DNA of 64,000 nt from Anodontia alba (taxonomy: Eukaryota; Mollusca; Bivalvia; Lucinida; Lucinidae), in assembly GCA_964016985.1 (NCBI GenBank), contig OZ024823.1:134126112-134190111 (forward strand). Reading direction: 5' to 3'. The translations under genes and the position numbers were made by a program. Position 1 is the first letter of the stretch; the number at the start of each line of letters is the position of its first letter. Below the pieces are notes generated by a model. It was not told the DNA's origin. It did no database searches and saw nothing but the letters and a program-made list of their open reading frames with translations. Below are positions 33,420 to 44,304 of the stretch, piece after piece.

Positions 33420-34215
33420 CTTCTAAATTTGTATTGTTTTCAATTTTCAAAAGTACTGGCATTTTTCGTTCTTTTTTTATACGAAACATATGTTGTAGCA
33501 TGACATGAAAATCATCTCAGCGAGATCTTTTTGATGTGATACACCCGAATATGTTATTTTTTTTTTTTTTTTTCAGAAATAAATGAAAAATATTTCTCTG
33601 TCTTAATTTCCCTTTTATCAGCAACACTATACCAACGCCTGCTAATAATAATAATGTTTTTTTATGGAGTCTTGAGTAACCCAACTTCAGTGTGTCAGAT
33701 GTGCACATTCCGGAACTGATCTTAGTCAGTGACACTAAAATCCAAAAGGAGAAAGTAAAATGTTGACGTACAAATGTTACGTTGGTAAGCACAGTACATC
33801 CACAAATGAGAATAATGGGACATATGCAAAAACTTAAGTTATGCCGTATGAAAAAAAAGCAAGAAATTCTGTGTTCCTTCCCAAGGCACCTCCAAAACTG
33901 TAGTAATTAAACTGACAGATAACCACGTAACGGATATACAAGAGCTCCAACAGCATGACAATTTGCAGGACAACTTAAAAATGGCATCATGCAAAACCTT
34001 AAGTTACGTTTTAAGGTATGTCATATACAAAACTTTGGGTTTGTCATATGCATAAGCTTAGCTAGTCATGACAAATGAAAATAATTATACGAACATTTAA
34101 ATTGTTTCAGAACTAAAACAGACGTTAGATTACCGAGGAAAGGTCACGACACGACCCTCCCAAGCGCCGGAAGTAGAAGTAAGGTGTGTAAAACTCGACA
34201 CCCGTCTGTAGTACA
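33420..34215. other. Unassigned; short internal repetition
   Basis: 33820-34060 repeats ATATGCAAAAACTTAAGTTA-like words three times (also ATGCAAAACCTTAAGTTACG, CATATACAAAACTTTGGG). T run at 33558. No gene. Confidence 0.35.
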
Positions 34216-34216
34216 G

Positions 34217-34530
34217 TTTACCGTATTTACACTAAGTATTTGAACGGACATACATGAGCAAACAGTGAAGTCCCTGATCAGACGCCGCGTTTCGCGGCGT
34301 CTGATCAGGGTCTACACTGTTTCACACTCATCCAGTGGTTTTAGACACATTAACTGGTAGCAAAATGTCCGTCGTAGCATTCTTTACTCTTTCTCATGGT
34401 GTTCTTGGTGGGCTCTGTTCTGTGATTGTGACTTTACCTCGATACCTTCTTCATTATTTTGTTCATTTTAGGACTAGTATGGTAAGGAGTCAAGTTGTCC
34501 GAATATTTAGTTTAAATACAGTATACCTGT
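34217..34530 (+). repeat. Family B1 MITE, longest copy
   Basis: Ends TTTACCGTATTTACACTAAG and GTCCGAATATTTAGTTTAAA TACAGTA. Hairpin 34258-34321 centred on CGCCGCGTTTCGCGGCG. Contains a TTCTTGGTGGGCTCTGTTCT stretch also seen at 11190 and 34930. Confidence 0.78.
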
Positions 34531-35062
34531 TCTTCTTCCTTGTCACTTGTTCCAGTAGCAATTATCACAATTAGCAACATGGCTGACCAAACTGTTATAC
34601 ATGTAGGAAGAAACAATTGATTTTCCACAAAACAATTAGCAAGATTCACAGCCAACGAGTCTTCTGATGTGTCCAGCCTTTTTTTCTTGATAGTAGCATT
34701 CCACATGTTTATTTTTTTTATACAGTGCTTTATGAAATGTCATAGTCATGATGAGAAAAATGACTGATTCATGCGAACAGCCAGGGCTGAGATATGAAGC
34801 GTCCGTCTACTCTGATCAGGGCCCTCGCTGTTCATTTGCAGAAAGCCCTGACCAGATTGCTTGAATATACAGCTTTTCTGTGCCTGATCTTTTCTGGCGT
34901 TGTGGCTTATTTGCGCTTGTTTGGTTTTCTCTGTTTCCTCTTCGTCTTGGTGTCTGGGAAGGGCTGCGGTTTGTGATTGTGGCACTCCCTGGACTTATCT
35001 CTTACCTTTTTTTTTAAATATGAAGAAAAAGAGCATTGCTGCGATATAGTGTTCCATATGAT

Positions 35063-35300
35063 ACACAACGTATGAAAAAGGCCCTTATGTCATATGCGAA
35101 CAGCGCTGGTCCAGATGAGCGTGCCTATCCGTGCAGTCTGATCTGGACATTCTTTATTTGTAGACATATACTACAATATTCATTGATTCTGTAAGCGGAC
35201 AATGAAGGCCCAGATCAGCCTGTGCGAATGCGCAGGCTGATCTGGGCATTCATTGTCCGCAAATCGCATAAGGGCCCTTTACGTGCGTTGCGCATCATAT
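35063..35300. repeat. Family C MITE (GGGCC-ended subtype)
   Basis: Ends ACACAACGTATGAAAAAGGC CC and AAGGGCCCTTTACGTGCGTTG; internal hairpin GCGGACAATGAAGGCCCAGA at 35194-35260. Confidence 0.75.
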
Positions 35301-35454
35301 AAGGATTTTACATAATGTACATTTTGTCGCATAAAAGTTTAATGCCCGCATCATTCATATGTTCAAGACAGCTCGGGTTTTACATATCTACGCCACAGAT
35401 TGAATCTACGCTTGCGAACATGAAAGTCTAGACAAACGCAGCTCGCCCGGTCTA

Positions 35455-35700
35455 ATCCCGTCAGCCCTGCAGACAAAAACAGATACCTTTGCAAACAGTG
35501 TAGACTAGATAAGATGGCTCATCTGGCCATCTCAGTTGGATCTTCACTGTTTGTTATTCTGTTTTTTTGTAGTTCTATTTTTTTTTTTTTTTTTTTTTTG
35601 TTTTTTTTTTTTTTTTTTACCAATACTCTGTTTGCAACCCATGCCCAAATTCAAAGACGGAATAGTCCACTTAAAATTCAGGAATGAAAGGGTTAAAAAA
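35455..35700 (+). repeat. Family B3 MITE with poly-T insertion
   Basis: Decayed GCAAACAGTGTAGACTAGAT hairpin, then a T-rich run at 35578-35619, then CCAAATTCAAAGACGGAATA GTCCACTT tail. Confidence 0.6.
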
Positions 35701-36300
35701 TAAATTGTGTTTGTCCTGGTAAGACGATATATCAACTCAGTGTGAACTTTTAGATCCAGAAACTGGATTCGACTGATCATAATAACATATTTTGACAACC
35801 AAACTGAGACATAATATAACACGCTTTTATGTAATATCACAGCTAACGTATCAAGCAACAAGACATAAAGGCTTTTGATGGCGAATGCAACACAGTTGAA
35901 AACATAAAATGAGTCGAAATGTTCGAAAATATACCTTATGACATGTGGACCCAGCGAAGACTTAGACCACCAGTGCATTCAGTCTGTTCGATGGTATATT
36001 TGACAGTATCAAATAAGTCTTCAGGCAGGCTACCAAGGCCTTCAAAGCCTTCTCAGCCCCCATATGCGAAAATGGTCCGTTTCTCAGGTTGCTCATCATT
36101 TGTGCCGACATTTCTTATCATATGTAAATTTAACATGGATCCATATATATATTATTATTTTATTATTACAACGGTTTTAAACCCTTGATTTTCTTCTTTA
36201 CCTTTGCTGCACATCGAGTTAAACATGAAATACATATAATAAATCACCTCTTACAAAACCAGCGGGCCCGAGGAAAAGGCGAGTCTATAAAATAAATTTA
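35701..36300. other. No recognisable feature
   Basis: AT-rich; CCCAGCGAAGACTTAGACCA at 35950 is family C-like. No gene. Confidence 0.35.
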
Positions 36301-36302
36301 TG

Positions 36303-36693
36303 CAGTCAGTAACTGTTTACTGTGCAACCAATCAGTAACTGTTTACAGTGCAACCAGTCAGTAACTGTTTACAGTGCAACAAATCAGTAACTGTTTACAG
36401 TGCAACAAATCAGTAACTGTTTACAGTGTAACCAATAAGTTACTGTTTACAGCGCAACCAATCAGTAACTGTCTGCAGTGCAATCAATCAGTAACTGTTT
36501 ACGGTGCAACCAATCAGTACCTGTTTACAGTGCAACCAGTCAGTAACTGTTTACAGCGCAACCAATCAGTCACTGTTTACAGTGCAACCAATCAGTCACT
36601 GTTTACGGCGCAACCAGTCAGTAACTGTTTACAGTACAATCAATCAGTAACCGTTTACGGTGCAACCAATCAGTAACTGTTTACAGTGCAATC
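36303..36693 (+). repeat. 26-bp minisatellite, 15 units
   Basis: Unit CAGTAACTGTTTACAGTGCA ACCAAT. CAGTAACTG-type starts run from 36307 to 36671, exactly 14 x 26 bp, with base changes but no indels. A 100-codon open frame through it is an artefact of the repeat. Confidence 0.95.
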
Positions 36694-37771
36694 TGTAAAC
36701 AGTTTTCTGGTCCATTTCCTGTGACAAATGGAGTTAAGCAAGGCTGTGTACTAGCTTCAACACTGTTCAGCATGATGTTTTCTACCATGCTTACAGATGC
36801 TTTCCAGGATGGTGACAATGGTATACCTATTAGGTATCGATTTGATGGGAAACTTTTCAACCTAAGAAGGTTGCAAGCTACATCTAAGGTGCAGACAGAG
36901 GTGCTAGACGAGTTCTTCTTTGCTGATGACATGGCAAAGGGTGCTCCAACAGAAGAGAAAATGCAAAAAGGTGTGGATCAAGTATCTGATTCATGTGACA
37001 GATATGATCTCACAATCAGCATCAAAAAGACTGAGGTAGTATATCAGCCAGCACCTGGAAAGCCTTACAAGGAGCCTACCAAGAATTGCCAAAGCTAGTG
37101 CAGTATTTGGCCGGCTACGTGGAAGTATTTGGGACCAAAGAGGAATCAGACTTGACACAAAGCTGAAAGTATATAGATCGGTAGTGCTGCCAACACTATT
37201 ATACGCATGCGAAACTTGGACAGTTTACCAACGGCATGCCAAAAGACTGAACCACTTCCATACAAGCTGACTTAGAAAACTTCTAAAGATCAAGTGGCAA
37301 GACAGGATTCCAGACACAGAAGTCCTGAAAAGGGCAGGGATGCAGAGTATACATACTCTTCTGAAATTGGCACAGTTAAGATGGACAGGCCATGTTACCA
37401 GAATGCCTGATGAACGTTTGCCAAAGAAAATCCTCTATGGAGAACTTCAAGTAGGAAAACGCTCCCATGGTGGTCTGAAGAAGCGATACAAGGACACCCT
37501 CAAAGCCTCCCTTAAAGACTTCAATATACCAACAGAGTCATGGGAACAGATTGCACAAGATCGTACAAAGTGGCGAGGCCTCATAAAAAGGGGAGCTGGT
37601 GAATACGAAGCAAAAAGAATCAGCTAAGCCGAGCAGAAACGTGCACAGCGGAAAGCCAGAGCTAAGGCATCACCAACAGAGCTTTCTTCCTCAGACCTCT
37701 CTTGTTCTATCTGCAACAGGCAGTTTAGAGCTAAGATTGGTCTCATCACCCATCTTAGAACACACAAATAA
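36694..37771 (+). pseudogene. 5'-truncated non-LTR reverse transcriptase with C-terminal zinc finger
   Basis: 36712-37080 encodes an RT core: VTNGVKQGCVLASTLFSMMF, then FFADDMAKG with the catalytic Asp pair, then DLTISIKKTEV. The sequence jumps from PYKEPT to RIAKASAVFGRLRG with a frame change, so a stretch between them is deleted. Two in-frame stops follow: TGA at 37268-37270 and TAA at 37625-37627. The C-terminus LRWTGHVTRMPDERLPKK and a C2H2 finger (CSICNRQF...HLRTH, 37703-37768) end at TAA 37769-37771. The domain order is that of a common metazoan LINE; I do not assign the clade. No endonuclease domain is present. It starts in the middle of a minisatellite. Confidence 0.85.
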
Positions 37772-37826
37772 TAACACATCACACAGTTGATTAGGATCGG
37801 TCATTGTCAGTAATGACAGACGAACA

Positions 37827-37842
37827 GTGCAATCAATCAGCA
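37827..37842 (+). repeat. Single leftover minisatellite unit between two LINEs
   Basis: ACAGTGCAATCAATCAG matches the 26-bp array and lies exactly between the end of the first LINE and the start of the second. Confidence 0.65.
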
Positions 37843-39125
37843 TCAAAGGTTCTTTTTCATCTTGGAAAAGGATATTTGCAGGTGTACCTCAAGGATCTAT
37901 TCTAGGACCGCTTCTATTTCTAATATTTATAAATGATATAGTCAATAATATCAAAACAAATATCCGACTGTTTGCTGATGATACAAGTCTATATCATATC
38001 GTCGAGGATCCTCTTTTAACAGCCCTGTACCTAAACCTAGACCTTAGTAAAATATTTGCCTGGGCTAAGCAGTGGTTAGTCGACTTTCATCCTCAAAAAA
38101 TAGAATCTCTAATCATAAGTAAAAAGCGAAATAAACCTGTCCATCCGACTCTTTATATGGGGAATAATAGCATAAAAGAAGTTAATGAGCATAAGCATAT
38201 TGGTCTTGTATTTACCAGTGACTTACTTTGGCATTCTCACATTAAAGCTATTAGTAGTAAAGCCTACAGGACATTAGGGATCTTACGAAGGCAAAAATTT
38301 AATTTAGACAGGCGGTCCCTAACTAAAATATATACTTCGTTTGTTCGCCCGCTCTTGGAATATGAAGATATAACATGGGGTAATTTTACGGTTGAAACGC
38401 AGCGTGCCCTCGAAAGTATACAAATAGACGCCTGTCGTATTATAAGCGGTGGAACTAAATTATGTAGCATACAAAAGCTTTATGATGAAACAGGTCTTGA
38501 AACCTTGCAAAAAAGACATCAGAAACACAGACTTTGCCAGATGTTTAAAATGACCAATGGTCTTGCACCGTTATATTTGCAAACCTTACTACCACAACGT
38601 GTACAACAGCAGTCAAGATATTCCTTACGAAATTCCAACAACTATACCATACCACTTTCACGAACTGTCTCTTATTTTAATTCTTTTTTACCAACTGCAT
38701 TAGGAGAATGGAATTCTTTAGACCAAAATACAAGAGACTGTGCAACTCTAGGAACGTTTAAAAGGAAACTAAAAACACCTTTAAATCACCCATCAGTGTA
38801 TTTTGACAATGTGCAAACATCACGAAAAGCGCAAATTCTTCACACCCGCTTAAGGCTTGAGTGTAGTTCCTTAAATCAGCATTTATGGAGGAAAAACCTT
38901 GTTGATAGTCCAAATTGTTTCTGTGGTGTGATAGAGTCTTCTTCTCAATTTCTATTGACATGTGCAAGATATTCTCATATCCGACAGTATTATTTTTCTG
39001 TTTTACAGCAACCACTGACTGCTTCAGTTCTTTTGAATGGCATACCAAACGAAACTGTAGTTAACAATAACTTAATATTTAAGCAGGTACAACTATATAT
39101 TCTTGCTACAAAACGATTTGATTAA
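37843..39125 (+). CDS. 5'-truncated non-LTR reverse transcriptase, open frame
   Basis: Open from a chance ATG in array sequence at 37827. RT motifs (numbered from 37827): FAGVPQGSILGPLLFLIF at 18-34 and RLFADDTSLYH at 48-57 with both catalytic Asp. Then AYRTLGILRRQKFNL and VRPLLEYEDITWGNF, typical of Jockey/I-type elements, where W or similar follows LEY. The C-terminus has a CFCG...LLTCARYSHIR zinc-knuckle-like motif, with Gln where His is usual. About 430 residues remain; the N-terminal RT fingers and the endonuclease are missing. No stop or frameshift in the remaining part, so it is younger than its upstream neighbour. It cannot move by itself. Confidence 0.85.
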
Positions 39126-39337
39126 TTGTCTAACAGAGGAGACCATTCAACAATAACAACTAACAATGATAATAAAAATAAATATGAATAACGCTTGTAA
39201 ACTACATTGGTGGCAGATTTACCTATAATAACAACAACAACATAAAACAATTAATTAGAATGATGGCAGTCTTGAGTTTATGGTTCATGCTGCTGTGGGC
39301 GAACCTCTTAGGACCTGGGCATGAGGGGAACTCTCTC

Positions 39338-39380
<43 letters not shown>

Positions 39381-39581
39381 AAAGCAAAGTTTCATACTTT
39401 CAATTACTGGTTTGAACAATAAGAATTTTCCCATGTTGTAAAGATAATAGTTGTATATTTCTAAATATTACGAGGAAATGAACTAGATAAGCCAAAGGCT
39501 TCCATTCAGATCCTCTCTCACATTTTATTTGTATGAACATGTACTTGTTATTTCTTAGTATGAATAAATATTGTTTAAACT
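39126..39581 (+). mobile_element. 3' UTR of the second LINE
   Basis: From the stop to the point where the minisatellite resumes at 39582. Holds a (CT)n run at 39338-39377 and ends GAATAAATATTGTTTAAAC. No poly-A; a short AT-rich 3' end is usual for some LINE clades. Confidence 0.55.
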
Positions 39582-39830
39582 AATCAGTAACTGTTTACGG
39601 TGCAACCAACCAGTAACTGTTTACAGTGCAACCAATCAGAAAGTTACAATGCAACCAATCAGTAACTGTTTACAATGCAACCAATCAGTAACTGTTTACA
39701 GGGCAACCAACCAATCAATTGTTTACGGTGTGACCAACCAATAACGTTTTACGTAGCAATCAATCCATACTTTCTTACAGTGCAACAAATCAATAACTGT
39801 TTTTACAGTGCTACCAATTTTCAGTTAAAT
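39582..39830 (+). repeat. 26-bp minisatellite, right part, diverged
   Basis: About nine units of the same repeat as 36303-36693, with the first two spaced 26 bp and later ones drifted. It is the other side of the array split by the LINEs. Confidence 0.88.
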
Positions 39831-39839
39831 TTAACGACA

Positions 39840-40158
39840 ATGCATTCCCCAGCATGCTAAGCGTCAATGATCCGCGTCATGAGAAAATGGCTCTTCAGGT
39901 CATATATGAGTGCTCAGATCAACCAGCAAAACACTGCAATCTAGTTTGTAAGGGTCCGTCGTTGTTGGTTACCGAGCTGTTGCGCAGAACGAGACGGATT
40001 CGCCTGCTGATCTGATCCTACATTATGCAATGTGCCCACATGAAATTTTCTAATGGCGGGATCGTATGAAGGTCGCTCTGATATTGTACAGAGCCTATAT
40101 GTGGGGTGTAATAAATCGCATTTTTCCTTCCGCATTTACTTTATATATTTGGACACCT
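39840..40158. other. Family C remnants, no gene
   Basis: TTCTAATGGCGGGATCGTAT at 40045 and GCAGAACGAGACGGATTCGC near 39985 are family C flank words. Confidence 0.35.
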
Positions 40159-40375
40159 TAATGCTTAACATGGCGAGTAAACTTTTAACAAGACAAGATG
40201 AAATATTTTTATTATTTTTCCCAGAAAACAGGTTTTGACATTTCATGCAAATTTTCTCCAGTGGAGGCAATTTCCATGAAATGTTAAAATGTGTTTTCTG
40301 GTAAAAATAAGAAGAAGAAAAAAAAAAAACAGTTTGTCGTCCGCTACATTTGCCTAGAGAGAGACGGGGGTCAAA
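40159..40375. repeat. Family D MITE
   Basis: TAATGCTTAACATGGCGAGT; TTTCATGCAAATTTTCTCCA hairpin; GTTTGTCGTCCGCTACATTT. Confidence 0.72.
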
Positions 40376-40429
40376 TTTAAACTCTTTACCATAACATAAT
40401 TCACTTCCTGAAATTAGAACATGTCAATT

Positions 40430-40545
40430 TCACTACGTGTTGGTGGATGAGTAGGAATCAGTGTAGACCCTGATTAGACGCCACATCTGATTAGGATCTA
40501 CACCGTTTGCTCAGACATGTCTGTGGGAACACTCAGAGTAATGCA
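40430..40545. repeat. Family B1 MITE, diverged
   Basis: Hairpin 40455-40510, CAGTGTAGACCCTGATTAGA CG with partner; ACATGTCTGTGGGAACACT flank. Confidence 0.55.
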
Positions 40546-40839
40546 ATAATGACATTTACGTAGTATTTTACCTACAATATCTTAGAGCCCAAGGTCATTT
40601 GTGGAAGTCTTGGCCATTACTTCGTTGTTAGGCTAAAAAGATTAATGGTCTATAAAATGATATTGCCGAAGTTGGAAAAATCAATGCTGTAAGCAAGTAA
40701 CGGCTCTTCTTAAAATATTCTACCACTCACTTGAATAGGATTTTAAGTTTCTGTATGACTCTTCTCGCCCAGGTTCATAAGTACTAAGCACTAGCCTTGT
40801 TCTCCAACTTTGCAGCTTAAACCATTGTAGTCTGAAGAC

Positions 40840-40985
40840 CCCTAAACAAGCTACAAAGGTAATTGGCAAACAGCGCAGACCCAGATCAGACGCCGCAGAA
40901 CGCGGTGTCTGATCAGGGTCTCCACTGTTTGCAAAAAGTTCAACCATTTTTCTTTTGGAATATCTAAATCACATAGCCTGACGTG
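40840..40985. repeat. Family B5 MITE
   Basis: Hairpin 40862-40932 of GGCAAACAGCGCAGACCCAG with partner around CGCCGCAGAACGCGG. Shares flanks with 7968-8148. Confidence 0.7.
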
Positions 40986-41080
40986 CCTAAAATCGAAATA
41001 ATAACCTTTCAATATATAATGTGAGGGTGTTCATTTAGTATATAATGGGTTAATAAACTGCTACAGACTGTCAGTTGAAT

Positions 41081-41393
41081 GGCCTCGGAGGCTCAGTTGG
41101 ATGCATCGTCCGACTGGAGACCAGGAGGTCGCGGGTTCAACCCCCGCCGAGGTCGGCAACATTCTTTCGTGGAGATTGATCATGAAATATTTTCTACGGT
41201 CATTCTCTCCCTTCCGCTGATTCAAGAAGGGCAGTTGTCAGTTTCTGGCGAAAGAATGTGCACAATACTGGTTAACCGCTTGGAGGACTAAGCCTGCCCA
41301 GTAAACGTGTGGTTAGGTAAACTGACCGCGCTCGACATGACACCATTGGGTTGACTGGGCCGTAAAACCTCAACACAAACAAACAAACAAAAT
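41081..41393 (+). mobile_element. tRNA-derived SINE
   Basis: Head GGCCTCGGAGGCTCAGTTGG (A box) and CGCGGGTTCAACCCCCGCC (B box), then a body with GAAATATTTTCTACGGTCAT and GAAAGAATGTGCACAATACT, ending in CAAACAAACAAACAAAA. Near-identical 12-bp flanks TGTCAGTTGAAT (41069-41080) and TGTCAGTTGCAT (41394-41405) are the target duplication. Same family as 42726-43016 and 61191-61352. Transcription would use the internal RNA polymerase III boxes. Confidence 0.9.
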
Positions 41394-41429
41394 TGTCAGT
41401 TGCATCTCAATATGTTTTTTTAACTTCAG

Positions 41430-41600
41430 ATTCTGATTATTTCCTTTCAGTATAGACTCCCATGGGGAAAAAATCTTTTCTTTTAGAATAGAGTCCTTTT
41501 CAGAAGGTGCTTGGATTCAAGAAAGCAAAACCGAAGTCACAAAAGTTGTTTCCCTTGTAAAAACTGGTATGAAAATTACCAAGGGTAAGCAGCCCCTTTT
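41430..41600. repeat. Family H element, partial
   Basis: CATGGGGAAAAAATCTTTTC TTTTAGAATAGAGTCCTTTT CAGAAGG then AAGTTGTTTCCCTTGTAAAAA; matches one arm of 60300-60480. Confidence 0.55.
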
Positions 41601-42358
41601 ATTAGAATCGTCATCTTATAGGCTTTTATAAATAAAAAGTGAAATTTTAAGTTCTGAGATAAATGAGAAAAGATTTCACGATATTAGAATGTCAATGGTT
41701 AGCATGTATGACATTTTGCTCTAAAGAAGAAACGAAAACGTCGACTGATCTAACAACAAAATAGGCTGAACGGTTCTGGTAAAAACCAACCAATTCACAG
41801 AACTCTGAAAAGCGTACCCTCACACCAATATTCTTGTGTGGATCTTCCTTTTTGCGGCTGTTATTTTTTTCTGCGGCTCGGCTAATATGTTCTTGCTTGA
41901 ATAATACTTGTTCCGTTTGTTTATATTTGGTTAAACATGTTTCAATATTCATATCATATTTGCTGTTAAGTACCTTATTGCGTATGCGAATGACGTATAG
42001 ATCAAATTACGCATGCGCACTCCGACCTGACTCTACATCATGCGCAAAATGTATTTTACAAGGTCCAGATACCATGTATCCGATCAGACTGCACCAATGC
42101 GCATGCTCGTCTAGTTCTGCTCACTTGGTACATGTATTTGTGAGAAGGTATGTTTTTTTCTCATAGCGATTGATTTCCGATATAGACTAATTTCTCAATG
42201 GCAATGCCATGGACTAGATAAATGAACGCCTTTGGATAATAGCAAATCAGATAGAGATACTTGAGTAAGGTCAAGATGTTACAGTTTTCCTTTCATAATA
42301 AAATAAAAAAAATAAACTTAACATGCTCTGTTTAATATATAGGGTTCCTAATCCGTAC
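41601..42358. other. Unassigned; decayed family C words
   Basis: 41985-42115 has GCATGCGCACTCCGACCTGA and GATCAGACTGCACCAATGCG. A minus-strand open stretch at 41815-41950 shares words with C flanks. No gene supported. Confidence 0.3.
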
Positions 42359-42411
42359 CTTCTCTGACATTATATATGCAGTTTTAACTGACGTTTTGTT
42401 TCTGTGAGCTC
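42359..42411 (-). CDS. Weak candidate exon, 53 bp, minus strand
   Basis: Minus-strand acceptor CTTGCTGTATGTCAG and donor GTACGG. Only one frame is open (AHRNKTSVKTAYIMSEK after two bases), giving phase 1 in and phase 0 out. That entry phase fits the exon-like segment at 62864, but the exit phase does not fit 21683. Could be a cassette exon, another gene or chance. Confidence 0.2.
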
Positions 42412-42601
42412 CTGACATACAGCAAGGTTCCCTGAGGTAGGGGTTTCATGTCGCTGAACACGAGAGGTGATCATTAAATACTAGGTTAAAACACATTAGT
42501 GACGCACTCGAAGCTAAATTAATATGGCAACTGAGTTTCGAAACAAAACCGCGCCCTCAAAAATTCATACGCCTGGTCATTGCATTTCGATAGGAAATTT
42601 T

Positions 42602-42705
42602 AAGGCTGAATTTAACGTGTTCTAAGGCTTTCGCGTAAAAAAAGAGTTCTTTTTTGCAATCGCTCGCTTGCTCGTTCGAAAGCCTAAGAACACTTCTGAA
42701 TTACT
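42602..42705. repeat. Imperfect hairpin, 20-bp arms
   Basis: GTGTTCTAAGGCTTTCG pairs with CGAAAGCCTAAGAACAC, with AATTTAA/TGAATTA continuations; loop includes AAAGAGTTCTTTTTTG. Confidence 0.6.
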
Positions 42706-42725
42706 TCTCCGTATTAAAGCAACCA

Positions 42726-43016
42726 TAGCGCAGTCGGTAATGCGTCTGACCTAGACCAGAGGTCGCGAGTTCAAACTTCAGCTCGCCGATATAACTTTCT
42801 TGGAGATCAATCATGAAATAGTTTCAACGATCATTCTCCCCCTTCCACTGATTCAAAAAGGGCAGTTGCTAATTACTGACGAAAGTATGTGCACAAGTTC
42901 TGGTTAACGGCAAAGAGGACTAAGCTTGCCAAGGAACATTGTAAGTAGGTTAACTGACCTCGCTCGACATGACTCTAATGAGTTGACTGGTCCGTAAAAC
43001 CTCAAATCGAACAATC
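42726..43016 (+). mobile_element. tRNA-derived SINE, older copy
   Basis: Head ATAGCGCAGTCGGTAATGCG and GTCGCGAGTTCAAACTTCAG; body and tail match 41081-41393 (TGCACAAGTTCTGGTTAACG, CGCTCGACATGACTCTAATG). Exact 10-bp flanks AAAGCAACCA at 42716-42725 and 43017-43026. Confidence 0.88.
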
Positions 43017-43139
43017 AAAGCAACCAAATAAATCCATTTATTTCTCCATGAAAACTCCTGTTATTGTAAGTCATTTGAGGCGCTCGAATGGCGTTTTTAA
43101 TGAATGTCCACAACATGTTTTCGAAGATAATTAATCCTT

Positions 43140-43330
43140 TTATCCTTCAGTTTCTGAAGTGGACTCTTCCATCCTTAATTTGGACTTGTCCACTGATGTA
43201 ATTAGGGGTTTCAGACTAAAATATAAAAAAAAAAAATGAAATGGCAAACAGTGTAGATTCTGATGAGACGGCTTGTTACGAGCACTCTCATCTGGATCTA
43301 CATTATTTGCACAGGTACTGGTTTTAACTG
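43140..43330 (-). repeat. Family B3 MITE
   Basis: TTTCTGAAGTGGACTCTTCC A, TTTGGACTTGTCC; hairpin 43245-43312 of GGCAAACAGTGTAGATTCTG with ATCTGGATCTACATTATTTGC. Confidence 0.7.
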
Positions 43331-43558
43331 AAAAGGTTAAAAATATTATCTGGCTATTGCATTTATCGAGCTCTAATTGTTGTATGTGCGCTGGCTGTAC
43401 TGAGGCGCTATAGTAGCATCGAGATTGGATGCCTCCAATTCCCTGGGTTGAGTTTATATAGATCTCGACCTTTTCTTGAGACAGTATGGAGTCCCAAGCT
43501 AATTCCGGTCCGTCCATGGCGCATTGATCGACTCCACTAATCCTTCCTTGGACCAGAG
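43331..43558. other. Left flank of the direct-repeat unit
   Basis: On the minus strand a continuous frame runs from inside the 455-bp repeat (about 43619) leftward through ISGVDQCAMDGPELAWDSIL and KVEIYINSTQGIGG. It has a coding-like look but no recognised family, and the equivalent frame stops early beyond the second repeat copy. So this flank may be the original context of the repeat. Confidence 0.3.
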
Positions 43559-44013
43559 GGAACCAGTCCACAATTACCTCCCCTGATTCGTTGTCCAAAA
43601 TAAGGAAATATAGTCGCACAAATAGTCCCTCACTTGGATGCTGTGTCTTATGCCAGAGTGACTGAGCAGACTACTTCACTGTGATTCTTTTGATAGATCA
43701 ACATGTAGGTGTTTTGAAAATTAAGAGTTTGTTTTGTTTCCTTTTGATTTCAGGAAAACAGGTGAACCTAAGCACACCCCTAAGAAGTGAGCCTACATGG
43801 GCCGTAACTGGTATGAACTGACAGGTGTTTACTTTGACAGACGACAGCAGGAAAAGGAGCTGGTCATGGTCATGTGTAAAGTGGATAAATTTGAAGGTAA
43901 GAAATGATGACATAAGCAGAAGAAAGTATGCATCGATTGTAAAGTTGTCAGCAATTTTTTCCCAAGAGGTCTTTGTACGAAAGGTAATGGAAAAATAATT
44001 GTGGTCCGAGGCC
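43559..44013 (+). repeat. 455-bp direct repeat, left copy
   Basis: By eye identical, base for base, to 48500-48954 (offset 4941). It starts GGAACCAGTCCACAATTACC and ends GTGGTCCGAGGCC. It does not begin TG or end CA, so it is not a standard LTR. It contains an exon-like segment (43754-43896). Flanks just outside both copies differ. Confidence 0.92.
43754..43896 (+). CDS. Candidate 5' exon of the endonuclease gene (in left repeat)
   Basis: Acceptor TTTCCTTTTGATTTCAG before 43754 and donor GAAGGTAAGAAATG after 43896. ATG at 43797 opens MGRNWYELTGVYFDRRQQEK and stays open to the donor (33 codons, phase 1). The identical segment recurs at 48695-48837. The next ORF (44305) cannot be joined in frame by any acceptor I can see, so this may be a 5' UTR exon, an exon of another gene, or a chance pair. 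Confidence 0.35.
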
Positions 44014-44304
44014 TGCTATGAGCAAAGTGCAGAATTTTGGAACTTCAATTATGAAGCTAGTTTTGGTCACACAGAGCTGAAACTTGACAGATTATCAGCC
44101 CATCTTACAAATTTAAAGGTAATGGAGGCAATTTCAGTCTATAGAAGGTGTTTTATTTTATTATTTTTTTATTTTTAAATTTTCATTAAAATTTATTGAA
44201 AGTGAAAGTAGAATGTGAGTGAAACTGATGTAAATATTGTGCAGATATCCCTACACCATGTCTAAATGCAGCCTCTTTCTGAGAATTTTGTTTGTAGTGT
44301 TGCA

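Noticed and set aside
36374..36676. 100-codon plus-strand ORF with repeating peptide
   Set aside because: It is the translation of the 26-bp minisatellite; three units make 26 codons, so the frame repeats without selection.
41692..41952. 86-codon minus-strand ORF
   Set aside because: Part of it shares CAAGCAAGAACAT / GAGCCGC words with family C flanks; no convincing acceptor or domain.
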